From positions 186,001-250,000 of the forward strand of contig JBFONV010000005.1 in assembly GCA_040779335.1 (NCBI GenBank): a stretch of 64,000 bases of DNA, given 5' to 3'. The notes beneath the pieces are model-generated. The model did not search any database, was not told the DNA's origin, and saw only the letters and a program-made list of their open reading frames with translations. Made by a program: the position numbers and the translations under genes. Positions 42,746 through 50,532 of this stretch are shown piece by piece. Source of the DNA: JBFONV01 sp040779335. Its GTDB lineage: Bacteria > Pseudomonadota > Gammaproteobacteria > Enterobacterales > Alteromonadaceae. How positions within the stretch are numbered: position 1 is the first letter of the stretch; the number at the start of each line of letters is the position of its first letter.

Positions 42746-43579
42746 TTATTTACTTGCAGAGATCATATGTACATCTCTTTGTGGGAATGGGATGGTAATA
42801 TCTTCGCGATCAAACGCTAATTTTACTTCTTCCATCATACCAAAATAAACTGGCCAGTAATTTTCTGACTGAGTCCATGGACGAACCAATATATTTACAG
42901 AGCTATCAGCATGTTCAGAGATAAACACGTCCGCTTGTGGTGATTTTAGAATATGCTCATTGGCATCAATCACTGACTGAATAACGGCTTTAGCTTTTAG
43001 TAAGTCATCTTCGTAGCTGATACCAAAGGTAAGATCTACACGACGAGTTTCTTCAACAAAGAGATTCTTCACACAGCCATTTGATAACAGTCCATTAGGG
43101 ATGATCACTCGTTGATTATCCAGAGTACGTAAAATGGTATTGAAAATTTGAATCTCGACGACTCTACCTGTGTAACCTTGGGCTTCAATAACATCATTTG
43201 CTTTAAAAGGTTTGAAAAACAAAATCAAAATGCCACCAGCAAAATTCGCTAAACTCCCTTGCAGCGCCAAGCCAACAGCAAGTCCAGCGGCACCCAATAC
43301 GGCAATCAAGGAAGCGGTTTCAACACCGACCATCGAAGCCGTTATGATGACAAGAATTAATTTGAGGGCAATGCTGACAAAACTAACAATAAACTGGTGT
43401 AATGTAATTTCCACTTTCTTTTTAGTCATTGCAGCATTTAACACACCAGTTATTCGCTTAACCATCCACAAACCGATTAAAAAAACGACCAAGGCTACTA
43501 CTATTTGACTACCAAATTGCATTGCCATTTCACGTAGCATTTGCATATAGTGTTCTAGTTGTTCAACGCTCTCTTCCAT
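42746..43579 (-). CDS. Small-conductance mechanosensitive channel (MscS family)
   Basis: 277 residues. Three membrane spans (about 22-43, 62-82 and 85-105) precede the pore-lining TM3 motif (GAAGLAVGLALQGSLANFAGG, seen as GLAVGLALQGSLANF). The beta domain (GRVVEIQIFNTILRT, IIPNGLL) and a C-terminal domain follow. It is the size of E. coli MscS (286), and opens on membrane tension to release solutes after hypo-osmotic shock, fitting a marine organism. The gene has its own upstream region of about 160 bp. Confidence 0.92.
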   Translation of the reverse strand: MEESVEQLEHYMQMLREMAMQFGSQIVVALVVFLIGLWMVKRITGVLNAAMTKKKVEITLHQFIVSFVSIALKLILVIITASMVGVETASLIAVLGAAGLAVGLALQGSLANFAGGILILFFKPFKANDVIEAQGYTGRVVEIQIFNTILRTLDNQRVIIPNGLLSNGCVKNLFVEETRRVDLTFGISYEDDLLKAKAVIQSVIDANEHILKSPQADVFISEHADSSVNILVRPWTQSENYWPVYFGMMEEVKLAFDREDITIPFPQRDVHMISASK

Positions 43580-43739
43580 AACGTACCTTTATATTTAAGT
43601 TTGACTCCGTGGCATTGTAGCGGCTATTTTATCGACCTTGTAGTGGCACCATAAAAAAGACACCTTAATTTACTCACATTACAGCTTTCAAGGTGAAAAA
43701 CGATAGCGAACGTGCTTATTTTTATTGCGATTAGACAGC

Positions 43740-44267
43740 TTAGTCACTTAACACTTTCATCGCCGCCTCAAGGTTTTTCTTAATGTCAGCATTGATGATT
43801 TCATTCGTTTTTAAATCGAAGTTTTCATAGAAACTCGGTACTGAAACGCTTGCCTTCACGTTAGCAGCAAAAAATGGTGCTGAAGCCGTAGCCGAACCCA
43901 AAACACTAGCTGCACCGCCCGCTCCCGGAGATGTGGATAGATAAACCATTGGCTTATTTTGAAAGACTTTTTGGCTAATACGCGAGGTCCAGTCAAATAA
44001 ATTTTTATATGCTGCGGTGTAGGTGCCATTATGCTCGGCGTAAGAGATGATAATCGCATCCGCGGCACCTATTTTTGCGTAAAAACGCTTAGCTTGCTCC
44101 GGTTGTCCTAGTTCTTTTTCTCTATCTTCGCTAAATAATGGCATTTCATAATCGTTTAGATCTAAAATTTCTACTTGCGCGTCTGAAATCAAATTAGCGG
44201 CATATTGCGCTAAAGTTCGGTTTATCGATTTTGTACTGTTACTCGCCGCAAAAGCTAATACTTTCAT
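43740..44267 (-). CDS. NAD(P)H-dependent FMN reductase
   Basis: 175 residues from the ATG at 44267, which has an AGAGGAAA ribosome site. The longer in-frame start (44348) lacks one and would overlap the VOC gene. A flavodoxin-like fold is shown by the FMN phosphate loop AASNSTKSINRTL, by SYAEHNGTYTAAYKNLFDW in the middle (seen as EHNGTYTAAYKN), and by STSPGAGG. Such enzymes reduce FMN or quinones with NAD(P)H. It is the last gene of the putative SoxR-controlled operon, where two-electron quinone reduction would limit redox cycling. Confidence 0.9.
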   Translation of the reverse strand: MKVLAFAASNSTKSINRTLAQYAANLISDAQVEILDLNDYEMPLFSEDREKELGQPEQAKRFYAKIGAADAIIISYAEHNGTYTAAYKNLFDWTSRISQKVFQNKPMVYLSTSPGAGGAASVLGSATASAPFFAANVKASVSVPSFYENFDLKTNEIINADIKKNLEAAMKVLSD

Positions 44268-44313
44268 TATTTTTCCTCTTTTATATTGACTGATTATATG
44301 TTGGTAAATGACA

Positions 44314-44733
44314 CTAACTTGAACGATTTCGCTCAGATGGCAAGTCACTTAAATATTGGACAAATTCCACTTCAAACCCTGCAGGATCAACGAAGTAAAT
44401 ATTGCGACGATGAGGTTCCTGAGCTCCATCTTTTGCGATTGGAAAACCGGCATTATTCAATCGTAAGATAACGGCATCAATATTACTAGTCATGAAGGCG
44501 AAGTGAGCGAATCCAACTTGATAACCTGCTAATTCACGGTTATCACCTTCACCATGATCACTCATGGCGATATATTGGTAATCATCACCAAAATGTAGCC
44601 ATTTGCGGGGTTTTCCGTACCATTCACCACTACCTTCATCTCGCACAAACCAATGGGGAAAAGCTGCTTGATAAAAGCGAAGCATTTTAGGTATGTCGCT
44701 GACAACCAAATTAATATGTTCTAATTGCATCAT
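44314..44733 (-). CDS. VOC family (glyoxalase/dioxygenase fold) protein
   Basis: 139 residues. The vicinal oxygen chelate fold has metal ligand candidates His5/6 (QLEHIN), His in HFAFM, and Glu in FEVEFVQYL. The ATG at 44733 has AGGAG at the right distance. Members include glyoxalases, fosfomycin-resistance enzymes and dioxygenases; the substrate cannot be inferred. It lies between a 31-aa ORF and the FMN reductase gene, downstream of a SoxR promoter, so a role in handling redox-active or electrophilic compounds is likely. Confidence 0.88.
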   Translation of the reverse strand: MMQLEHINLVVSDIPKMLRFYQAAFPHWFVRDEGSGEWYGKPRKWLHFGDDYQYIAMSDHGEGDNRELAGYQVGFAHFAFMTSNIDAVILRLNNAGFPIAKDGAQEPHRRNIYFVDPAGFEVEFVQYLSDLPSERNRSS

Positions 44734-44755
44734 TTCATTGCTCCTTATTTCACGG

Positions 44756-44851
44756 TTATTTTTTGCTTATTGTTTGATTGATCAAACTAAAATACTGTTG
44801 CCAGAATCCCGAAACCGATGCTGTGGATTGATTGTTATTTGTATTCATCAT
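44756..44851 (-). CDS. 31-residue small ORF, first gene of the SoxR-controlled operon
   Basis: An ATG at 44851 follows an excellent ribosome site (AAAGGAGAT on the minus strand, 44862-44854) and lies about 20 nt after the predicted SoxR-driven start. The product (MMNTNNNQST, then SVSGFWQQYFSLINQ, ending KK) is polar at the start and amphipathic in the middle. No family recognised. Its stop is 22 nt before the VOC start codon, with AGGAG of the next gene in between. It may be a real small protein or a leader peptide that couples translation. Confidence 0.55.
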   Translation of the reverse strand: MMNTNNNQSTASVSGFWQQYFSLINQTISKK

Positions 44852-44877
44852 AAATCTCCTTTGTGTAAGTTAGGCGC

Positions 44878-44908
44878 ATCATAAAACCTCAAGTTAAGTT
44901 GAGGTAAA
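44878..44908 (-). promoter_or_regulatory. SoxR-controlled promoter with 19-bp spacer
   Basis: Minus-strand -35 TTTACC (44908-44903) and -10 TATGAT (44883-44878) are 19 bp apart, the overlong spacing that MerR-family activators correct by DNA distortion. The spacer contains the SoxR box. It drives the 31-aa ORF, VOC and FMN reductase genes. Confidence 0.8.
44887..44904. promoter_or_regulatory. SoxR box
   Basis: CCTCAAGTTAAGTTGAGG differs from the E. coli soxS operator palindrome CCTCAAGTTAACTTGAGG at one central base. It lies between the -35 and -10 of the divergent operon promoter and 43 bp upstream of soxR itself, so it could also mediate autoregulation. Confidence 0.88.
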
Positions 44909-44946
44909 GTGTTTTTTTTACTAAGATGAAAAAAAATGGAGGACAT

Positions 44947-45396
44947 ATGCAAGAAGCTAACTGGACAATAGGTAAAGTCGCTAAACGATGCGGCATAAAA
45001 GTCAGTACGTTACACTTTTACGAACAAAAAGGACTGATTAGAAGTTGGCGTAACGCTGGTAACCAGAGACGTTATAAAGCCGAAGTGCTACGCCGGATCT
45101 CGGTAATAAAGGCAGCGCAAAAAATGGGGATTAGTTTAGATGCCATTAAACAAGCTTTTGCTAGCCTGCCTAATAACCGTACGCCAACAACCGCAGATTG
45201 GGAGCAACTTTCACTAATCTGGCGTGATGACTTAAATGCAAGAATTACCTACATGGAAAAACTCAGAGATTCATTAACGGGTTGCATTGGCTGTGGTTGC
45301 TTGTCCATGAAAAACTGCCCTATCTACAATGAAGACGACAAACTTTCTTCAGAGGGCAATGGACCAGTATTATTAGATAGAGTGCGTCCTAAATAA
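44947..45396 (+). CDS. soxR: Redox-sensing transcriptional activator SoxR
   Basis: 149 residues from the ATG at 44947, which has a TGGAGGA ribosome site. An in-frame ATG at 44926 would place that site inside the gene. The MerR-type winged helix (TIGKVAKRCGIKVSTLHFYEQKG, noted as VAKRCGIKVS and LHFYEQKG) is followed by a coiled-coil helix. The [2Fe-2S] ligands Cys113, 116, 118 and 124 (CIGCGC, NCPIY) are all present in the SoxR spacing C-x2-C-x-C-x5-C. Oxidation of the cluster activates transcription. It is divergent from the operon it most likely controls. No soxS is seen, as expected outside enterics. Confidence 0.95.
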   Translation: MQEANWTIGKVAKRCGIKVSTLHFYEQKGLIRSWRNAGNQRRYKAEVLRRISVIKAAQKMGISLDAIKQAFASLPNNRTPTTADWEQLSLIWRDDLNARITYMEKLRDSLTGCIGCGCLSMKNCPIYNEDDKLSSEGNGPVLLDRVRPK

Positions 45397-45426
45397 CGCC
45401 ACTTAAATAACGCCACTTAAATAACG
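45391..45426. repeat. 14-bp tandem repeat at the end of soxR
   Basis: Unit AAATAACGCCACTT occurs at 45391-45404 and 45405-45418, followed by a partial copy (45419-45426). The first copy contains the soxR stop codon. It looks like a slippage or duplication product. Confidence 0.85.
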
Positions 45427-45447
45427 GAGCATTTAACTATAGAGAGA

Positions 45448-46206
45448 TTATCGCTTAGCTTTGGCATATCGGATCCAAATGTAGATGCCACTCAATGACA
45501 GTAAAATCAGCATAATGGCGACAATGTCCATAAAAATCACCCCAAAGTTTCCAAATATACGCCCACTGTGCGCATCAACAATAATGCGCTCTAATGTTAA
45601 AAATTGTGATCTATAACGTTGATTTGCACTCTCTAATATCGTTGGTTCAACGTCATTCCCCATTAACCAAGTTGGCTCAATAAGAGTGGCTATTGATTGC
45701 CACTCAAATAAATTTATGTCCGTTTGAAAGTACCCTAATTCAGTATTTATTAATAAATTATTGTCAGTCAAAGCAACGGCTTGAATTTCAGCGGGAAGTC
45801 CAGTCATCTGATCTATTCTATCAACAAGTTCACCAGCCAAATCATATATATGTAACTGCTTAGTGGTTGCAACAATATAATATTGCTGAAATTGGCCAAT
45901 ACTGATGATTGGAGTGTCACTTTCAAGCAATAATACGTCGTTTAACCAAACAAAATTATCAGTTACCGATAATTCATTATCATTAAAATAACGGATATCT
46001 TGAGCGGATTTAATGCCGTAATGATCAAGTAAAATACCATTCGAAATAGGCTGATGTGCTAGCTGCAATAAGTTGGTGTGATTAAGCGCAATGCCGGTTA
46101 CCGAGAGGAAAATAAGAAAAAACGCGGCGAATATACCTAATTTTCTATGCCACTCTCTAAGGTGGCGAATAATGCGATGTTGTATAGGTCTAGATTTAGT
46201 GCTCAT
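45448..46206 (-). CDS. PepSY-associated transmembrane protein
   Basis: 252 residues. The N-terminal LREWHRKLGIFAAFF and a membrane span ending LNHTN are characteristic of PepSY_TM proteins, and a second span lies at the C-terminus (about 223-245). The periplasmic middle holds beta-rich, propeller-like repeats. PepSY_TM proteins carry heme or move electrons across the membrane, often together with flavin-binding partners and iron-related transport. It is the last gene of the porin/FMN-binding operon, separated from it by 28 bp. Confidence 0.85.
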   Translation of the reverse strand: MSTKSRPIQHRIIRHLREWHRKLGIFAAFFLIFLSVTGIALNHTNLLQLAHQPISNGILLDHYGIKSAQDIRYFNDNELSVTDNFVWLNDVLLLESDTPIISIGQFQQYYIVATTKQLHIYDLAGELVDRIDQMTGLPAEIQAVALTDNNLLINTELGYFQTDINLFEWQSIATLIEPTWLMGNDVEPTILESANQRYRSQFLTLERIIVDAHSGRIFGNFGVIFMDIVAIMLILLSLSGIYIWIRYAKAKR

Positions 46207-46234
46207 GTTTAACCAAATATATTAATCACTGACG

Positions 46235-46741
46235 TTAAGGTTGTACTTTTTTATTCAACCATAATGCAAGTCGAGCAACCTTGGTAAGTGCTCTCACTGA
46301 CATTGTTGCGCCTGTTATACCATCAATATGTTGATTAAGCATGTTTTCTTCGTTTAACGTTGCCTGTTGAAACTGCGTAGTAAAAAATTCATGACGCACT
46401 TCATCACCGCGACTTTCACGAAAAGCCAATACTTTTAAGTCAGCAATCATGCGATTATTGATATGCACTCCGACCGTGATCGGCTTTTCTTTCCCTATTT
46501 CTTCCAGTATCCAAACCGTTTGATTGTCTTTTTGCCAATATCTCACTCGCATTCGATTATAAGAATGACTCAGAATGTCGCTGATCACATCTTTATCTGT
46601 TTTATCTAGCCACAACATTTTAGGTTTTAACGCATCAGTCCCTATAGTGTTGCTGACGAATTGCTCAGACGTCAGATAGGTACCTTTAGCAGCGGCACTA
46701 ACACTTATCATAAACAATAAAACAGTTAATAATATTCGCAT
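46235..46741 (-). CDS. Periplasmic FMN-binding protein (covalent flavinylation motif)
   Basis: 168 residues from the ATG at 46741; an in-frame TTG 6 bp upstream is the alternative. A signal peptide ends near AAAKG. The C-terminal DGITGATMS segment (residues 140-148) matches the FMN-binding domain motif in which ApbE attaches FMN through a phosphoester to the Thr (Thr146). It would pass electrons in the periplasm to or from the PepSY membrane protein. The apbE gene is not in the window. Confidence 0.88.
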   Translation of the reverse strand: MRILLTVLLFMISVSAAAKGTYLTSEQFVSNTIGTDALKPKMLWLDKTDKDVISDILSHSYNRMRVRYWQKDNQTVWILEEIGKEKPITVGVHINNRMIADLKVLAFRESRGDEVRHEFFTTQFQQATLNEENMLNQHIDGITGATMSVRALTKVARLALWLNKKVQP

Positions 46742-46835
46742 GAACAATACTCAAACTATTAAAAACATCAAAAAACTAAGTGAAAAAGTGAATAGAGGTG
46801 GTTTTCTATTCACTTTTGCATTCATTTAGCATCGA

Positions 46836-48011
46836 TTAAAATTGATAACCAACACCCAAATTAAACCCTTGCATATCTGTCGCACCGCTGTTGTCTTCCC
46901 AATCAGCTTTTAGCACAACATTTTCATGTAGATAATAATTTATACCGAAACTTGTTTGCTTGTGCTTAGTTTCATCATTGTTACCAGCATTGTTGTCATA
47001 TTCTGCATAGCGAGCAAATGCACCAATTTTTTCATTGAACATATATGAAGGCTCAACATACCAACCTGTTTGTTCATCACGACCAATAGCTTGTGCTTCA
47101 TCACCATTAATGTCCCAACGAGCATATAAGGCGCGCAAGCTAAACGCTTTATGCTGGTAGATACCATGCGCTTCAAACATAGTTGCGTCGGCAGTATCAA
47201 CGCCAGCAGCACCTTGAGCAAGATCTTGCTGATATTGCAACGTCGCAGCCAATTCAAGTCCTGGGATACCCGTATATTTAACGCGTCCAGTAAAAGCTAA
47301 GTCTTCGGCATTTGCTTTACCTACTTTTTGACGACCGTCTCTTATTTTATAGGCTTTGCTGCCTTCAGTTGGTGTATTTAAACCACTAGTAATAGCAGCG
47401 TCAAAACTTAAACCGCCCATTGGTCTATAGTTAAATGCCGCGCCAGCTTCCCACCATGTGGCAGGAATAATGTTTTTCTCAACGGGGTTACGCTCAACAC
47501 CAAAGAAAGTAGGCGGCTCATGAGTTTCATTTAGAATACCAACTGGCATTAAAAACATACCAAGTTTAGTTGAAGCTTTTTGGTTGATGTCGTATTCAAC
47601 ATACGCTTGTTCTAATTCTATTTCGCCGGCTTTTCCTTCGCCCGCTATTGAATGCTCTAACTCTAACTCTGAAAAGAAGCGTAAATTATCAGTAAATTCA
47701 TGACCAAAAAATAAAACAAAGCGATGGAAGTCTACTTCTTTTTTATTATCGTTGTTATTGTAATGAAGCTCACCGTATCCACCAATAGAAGTGTTAGCAA
47801 AAAGGCTTTTTTCGCTTGCGGTTGACTCAATTTGAACAGCAGTAGATTCAACTTTTTTTTCAGTTTCATCTAAACGCTTCTCCAGCGCCTTTAATACTTT
47901 TTGTTGCTCAGCAATGATTTTACGAAGCTCTTGAGTTTCATCATTTGCCATTGCAGCGTTACTTGCAAATAAGCCAACGAGTGTTGATGCAATAAGTGTT
48001 TTCTTGATCAT
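46836..48011 (-). CDS. Outer membrane porin with N-terminal coiled coil
   Basis: 391 residues. A signal peptide (MIKKTLIASTLVGLFASNAAMA) is followed by a coiled coil (about residues 25-62, LRKIIAEQQKVLKALEKR) that probably reaches toward the cell wall. After this is a 16- to 18-strand beta-barrel ending in Phe (GVGYQF), the outer membrane signature. It resembles phosphate-selective (OprO/P-like) and related anion porins, but the substrate is uncertain. It is the first gene of an operon with an FMN-binding protein and a PepSY protein, preceded by Fur- and FNR-like sites, so iron- or oxygen-linked uptake is a reasonable guess. Confidence 0.85.
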   Translation of the reverse strand: MIKKTLIASTLVGLFASNAAMANDETQELRKIIAEQQKVLKALEKRLDETEKKVESTAVQIESTASEKSLFANTSIGGYGELHYNNNDNKKEVDFHRFVLFFGHEFTDNLRFFSELELEHSIAGEGKAGEIELEQAYVEYDINQKASTKLGMFLMPVGILNETHEPPTFFGVERNPVEKNIIPATWWEAGAAFNYRPMGGLSFDAAITSGLNTPTEGSKAYKIRDGRQKVGKANAEDLAFTGRVKYTGIPGLELAATLQYQQDLAQGAAGVDTADATMFEAHGIYQHKAFSLRALYARWDINGDEAQAIGRDEQTGWYVEPSYMFNEKIGAFARYAEYDNNAGNNDETKHKQTSFGINYYLHENVVLKADWEDNSGATDMQGFNLGVGYQF

Positions 48012-48063
48012 GTTTAATGCCCAATGAGAGTTGATTAATAAGTGTTTTTAGTAATTGGAGCGT

Positions 48064-48092
48064 ATAATAACCACAACTTAATACAAATGCAA
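48064..48092 (-). promoter_or_regulatory. Promoter of the porin / FMN-binding / PepSY operon
   Basis: Minus-strand TTGCAT (48092-48087) and TATTAT (48069-48064) are exactly 17 bp apart. The predicted start near 48057 gives a leader of about 45 nt. The -35 overlaps the Fur-like box. Confidence 0.6.
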
Positions 48093-48104
48093 ACCATTCG
48101 CATT
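48086..48104. promoter_or_regulatory. Fur-box-like palindrome over the -35 element
   Basis: AATGCAAACCATTCGCATT is an imperfect 19-bp palindrome whose minus-strand form TGCGAAT-G-GTTTGCA fits the 7-1-7 Fur model TGATAAT-n-ATTATCA with GC-substituted half-sites. Its overlap with the -35 is the usual position for repression. The match is moderate; a different palindromic regulator is possible. Confidence 0.5.
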
Positions 48105-48121
48105 AAGTTTATCGATACTAT

Positions 48122-48135
48122 TTGATGTAGATCAA
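48122..48135. promoter_or_regulatory. FNR-type box
   Basis: TTGATGTAGATCAA is a perfect match to TTGAT-N4-ATCAA. Its centre is about 71.5 bp upstream of the predicted porin start, one of the helical positions used by class I FNR/CRP activation. It could instead serve the polysaccharide cluster 240 bp away on the other side. The 366-bp gap (48012-48377) also holds a small inverted repeat at 48296-48312; I see no gene in it. Confidence 0.6.
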
Positions 48136-48295
48136 CAACAAGCAAATAAAACTATGCTGGAGATATCGACGAGTAATAGCAGTCGCAGTAATTTCTGTAG
48201 GAATAAATTTCAGGCTATATTATATTACCAGCACTTTTTCATACCAAACGGCTTAAGCATTTAATAGGTTAGAATAAATGTTTATGTTGGCTAGT

Positions 48296-48312
48296 ATAAC
48301 GCCCAACGTTAT
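48296..48312. repeat. Short inverted repeat upstream of the polysaccharide cluster
   Basis: ATAACG (48296-48301) and CGTTAT (48307-48312) with a 5-nt spacer, 65 bp before the first gene of the cluster. It may be an operator; no regulator is evident nearby. Confidence 0.35.
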
Positions 48313-48377
48313 GATGTTACGCAAACTGAACTACCAATGTGTAATGTTTAAAACAATCCCCTAGGAGCTGTAATTTA

Positions 48378-48989
48378 ATGATAAAAAAACGATTAAAAAC
48401 AGTACTGCGTCGATTGTTAGAGCTCATTTTTAACGACTGGATCATAGAGAAATTCGTAACAGTTTATAAGCACGTTTTTGAAGACAAGGTGAGAAAGGCC
48501 GTCGGTAAGGTTGCGCTTAAAACCATTGAGCACCAAGGGAAAAATTGTAAATTTAACGGTGATGTAAAAGTATATTATGCCGATGGTTTAAAGCTTGGTG
48601 ATAATGTCAGGGTTGGTTTTGGTAGCTTCTTATTCGCGTTGGGTGGCATAGCTATTGGTAATAATACCCAAATAAGCCGCAATGTGGTCATCTACTCAGC
48701 AAATCACAATACCGAAGGCAATGCTATCCCATACGATGATGAATATATTCTTAAACCTGTCGTCATCGGCAAGTCGGTATGGATCGGCATGAATGTGCTT
48801 ATTTTACCAGGAGTCGAAATTGGTGATGGTGCTGTCATTGGTATGGGCACTGTTATCTCTAAAAACGTCAAGCCGGGTGAAATAGTCGTTGGTGCCAGTC
48901 AACGCAGCGTGAAATGCAGAGATTTGGAAAAATTCAACCAGCTCGATGAGCAAGGGCAATATTTTGCCGAACTATGGCCCGATAATTAA
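48378..48989 (+). CDS. Hexapeptide-repeat acyltransferase (LbH)
   Basis: 203 residues. A basic N-terminus is followed by left-handed beta-helix repeats (GNNTQISRNVVIYSANHN, VIGKSVWIGMNVLILPGVEIG, noted in part) and a C-terminal tail. The catalytic His is in SANHN. It resembles sugar O-acetyltransferases of surface polysaccharide clusters. It has an AGGAG ribosome site and is the first gene of the plus-strand cluster; its stop overlaps the Wzx start by one base. Confidence 0.88.
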   Translation: MIKKRLKTVLRRLLELIFNDWIIEKFVTVYKHVFEDKVRKAVGKVALKTIEHQGKNCKFNGDVKVYYADGLKLGDNVRVGFGSFLFALGGIAIGNNTQISRNVVIYSANHNTEGNAIPYDDEYILKPVVIGKSVWIGMNVLILPGVEIGDGAVIGMGTVISKNVKPGEIVVGASQRSVKCRDLEKFNQLDEQGQYFAELWPDN

Positions 48990-50431
48990 TGAGCAATAAA
49001 CTCTACAGCTCAATTAAAAGAAGTGTTCTAAGTAATTTATCTGTCTATTTTTTACAGATAATTTCAATGATCTTTTATGCAAGAATGTTTACACCTGAAG
49101 AGTTTGGTCTGGTAGCGTCGATACAAGTTTTTGTCATCTTTTTTCAACTTTTTTCCGATATGGGGCTCTCGCCCGCATTACTCAGCTTAAAAAAAATAGA
49201 GCGTAGTTTACGAGACAGTGTCTTTACGTTTACGATTATTCTCGGCATCGTCATCGCCATAGTGTTTTATGGTTTTACCTATTTTCTAAACGTCTATTAC
49301 GACAGTGAAATGTACACTTACTACGGTATATTCATTTCGATATCGATTGTCCTGCAAACCATGATCACCATACCGACTGTTGCCTTTCATCGAGAAACCA
49401 AGTTCTATTCTATTGCGTTAGTGAATATTCTCAGTGAAGTCATCACTTTTATCGCCGTAATCATCATGTTTCAGTTTGAATATGGCGTGATAGTGCTGTT
49501 TCTACGCATACTTTTATTTTCAATTTTGCGTTTTATCATGCTTTATTTTTTATCAAAAAACACCCCGTTAGGCCTTGCTAAAATAAACTTTGATTTTCGC
49601 CATTTATCAGCCGTAGTTCACTTTTCGACCTTTCAATTTCTGTTTAACATCGTCAACTACTTTTCACGAAATTTAGACAACATATTAGTGGGCAAGTATT
49701 TGGGTATCACATCGCTTGGGATATATGATAAATCTTATCAATTAATGAGATATCCGCTGCAATTAATCACTTACTCTATTAATCCCGCTATTCAGCCCAT
49801 TCTTAGTCAGAAGAAAATCAGTACCATTATTTTTGAGCACAATAAACTGATCAAAAAATTACTGGTGATGTCGATCCCTATTGCTTTATTTATTGGTGTT
49901 AATAGCGTGCAAATAGTATCGCTGCTCTTTGGCGAGCAATGGCATAGAGTGAGTGGCCTACTCAGTATTTTAAGCGTTATTATCCCCGTGCAAATGGTGC
50001 TGTCGACTTCTGGCTCATTTTTTCAATCGATAAACAAACCACGATTACTTTTTTATAGCGGCGCCATTGCCGCATTAACAAATATTACTTTTATCGTCAC
50101 AGGGGTGTATATTGGCACTATCGAAGCGGTGGCCACTTGCTTATGTATTAGTTACACCCTCAGTTTTATTGTCATCTATTTTGTCTTATTTAAATATGGC
50201 TTTGCGGTATCGAGTAATCAATTCTATAACGTTATCATCAATGTTACTGCGCGTTATGCGCCAGTATTATTGCTTTATCCCTTCATTATTTTTAAGTTCG
50301 CAAGCGACACTGGTATGGTGTTTTTTGATTTATTGCTTTCAGGCATTTGTTTATTAGTGTTATTAGGGATTTTTAATTTTAGGCTAATTTTCAGCACCTT
50401 ATTCTCCACAAAACAACCAGTGCATGAATAA
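48989..50431 (+). CDS. wzx: Polysaccharide repeat-unit flippase (Wzx-like)
   Basis: 480 residues with about 12-14 membrane spans and the MOP/PST-family opening YSSIKRSVLSNLSVYFLQI. LVGKYLGITSLGIYDKSYQL is typical of polysaccharide biosynthesis exporters. It should flip lipid-linked repeat units from the cytoplasmic to the periplasmic face of the inner membrane. It shares one base with the acyltransferase gene. The sequence is AT-rich, as is common for O-antigen genes. Confidence 0.88.
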   Translation: MSNKLYSSIKRSVLSNLSVYFLQIISMIFYARMFTPEEFGLVASIQVFVIFFQLFSDMGLSPALLSLKKIERSLRDSVFTFTIILGIVIAIVFYGFTYFLNVYYDSEMYTYYGIFISISIVLQTMITIPTVAFHRETKFYSIALVNILSEVITFIAVIIMFQFEYGVIVLFLRILLFSILRFIMLYFLSKNTPLGLAKINFDFRHLSAVVHFSTFQFLFNIVNYFSRNLDNILVGKYLGITSLGIYDKSYQLMRYPLQLITYSINPAIQPILSQKKISTIIFEHNKLIKKLLVMSIPIALFIGVNSVQIVSLLFGEQWHRVSGLLSILSVIIPVQMVLSTSGSFFQSINKPRLLFYSGAIAALTNITFIVTGVYIGTIEAVATCLCISYTLSFIVIYFVLFKYGFAVSSNQFYNVIINVTARYAPVLLLYPFIIFKFASDTGMVFFDLLLSGICLLVLLGIFNFRLIFSTLFSTKQPVHE

Positions 50432-50532
50432 TCTCTTTGTCTGCGTTTTTGGTGTTCACACGACTATTGCCAGTAAACAATGATATGATTATTGGCAATA
50501 GCTGAGCGCCAAATTTTTAGAAGACTTTTGCA

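Noticed and set aside
44268..44348. Upstream start for the FMN reductase
   Set aside because: No ribosome site and overlap with the VOC gene; the ATG at 44267 has AGAGGAAA.
48300..48377. JUMPstart/ops element before the polysaccharide cluster
   Set aside because: No GGCGGTAG core was found.
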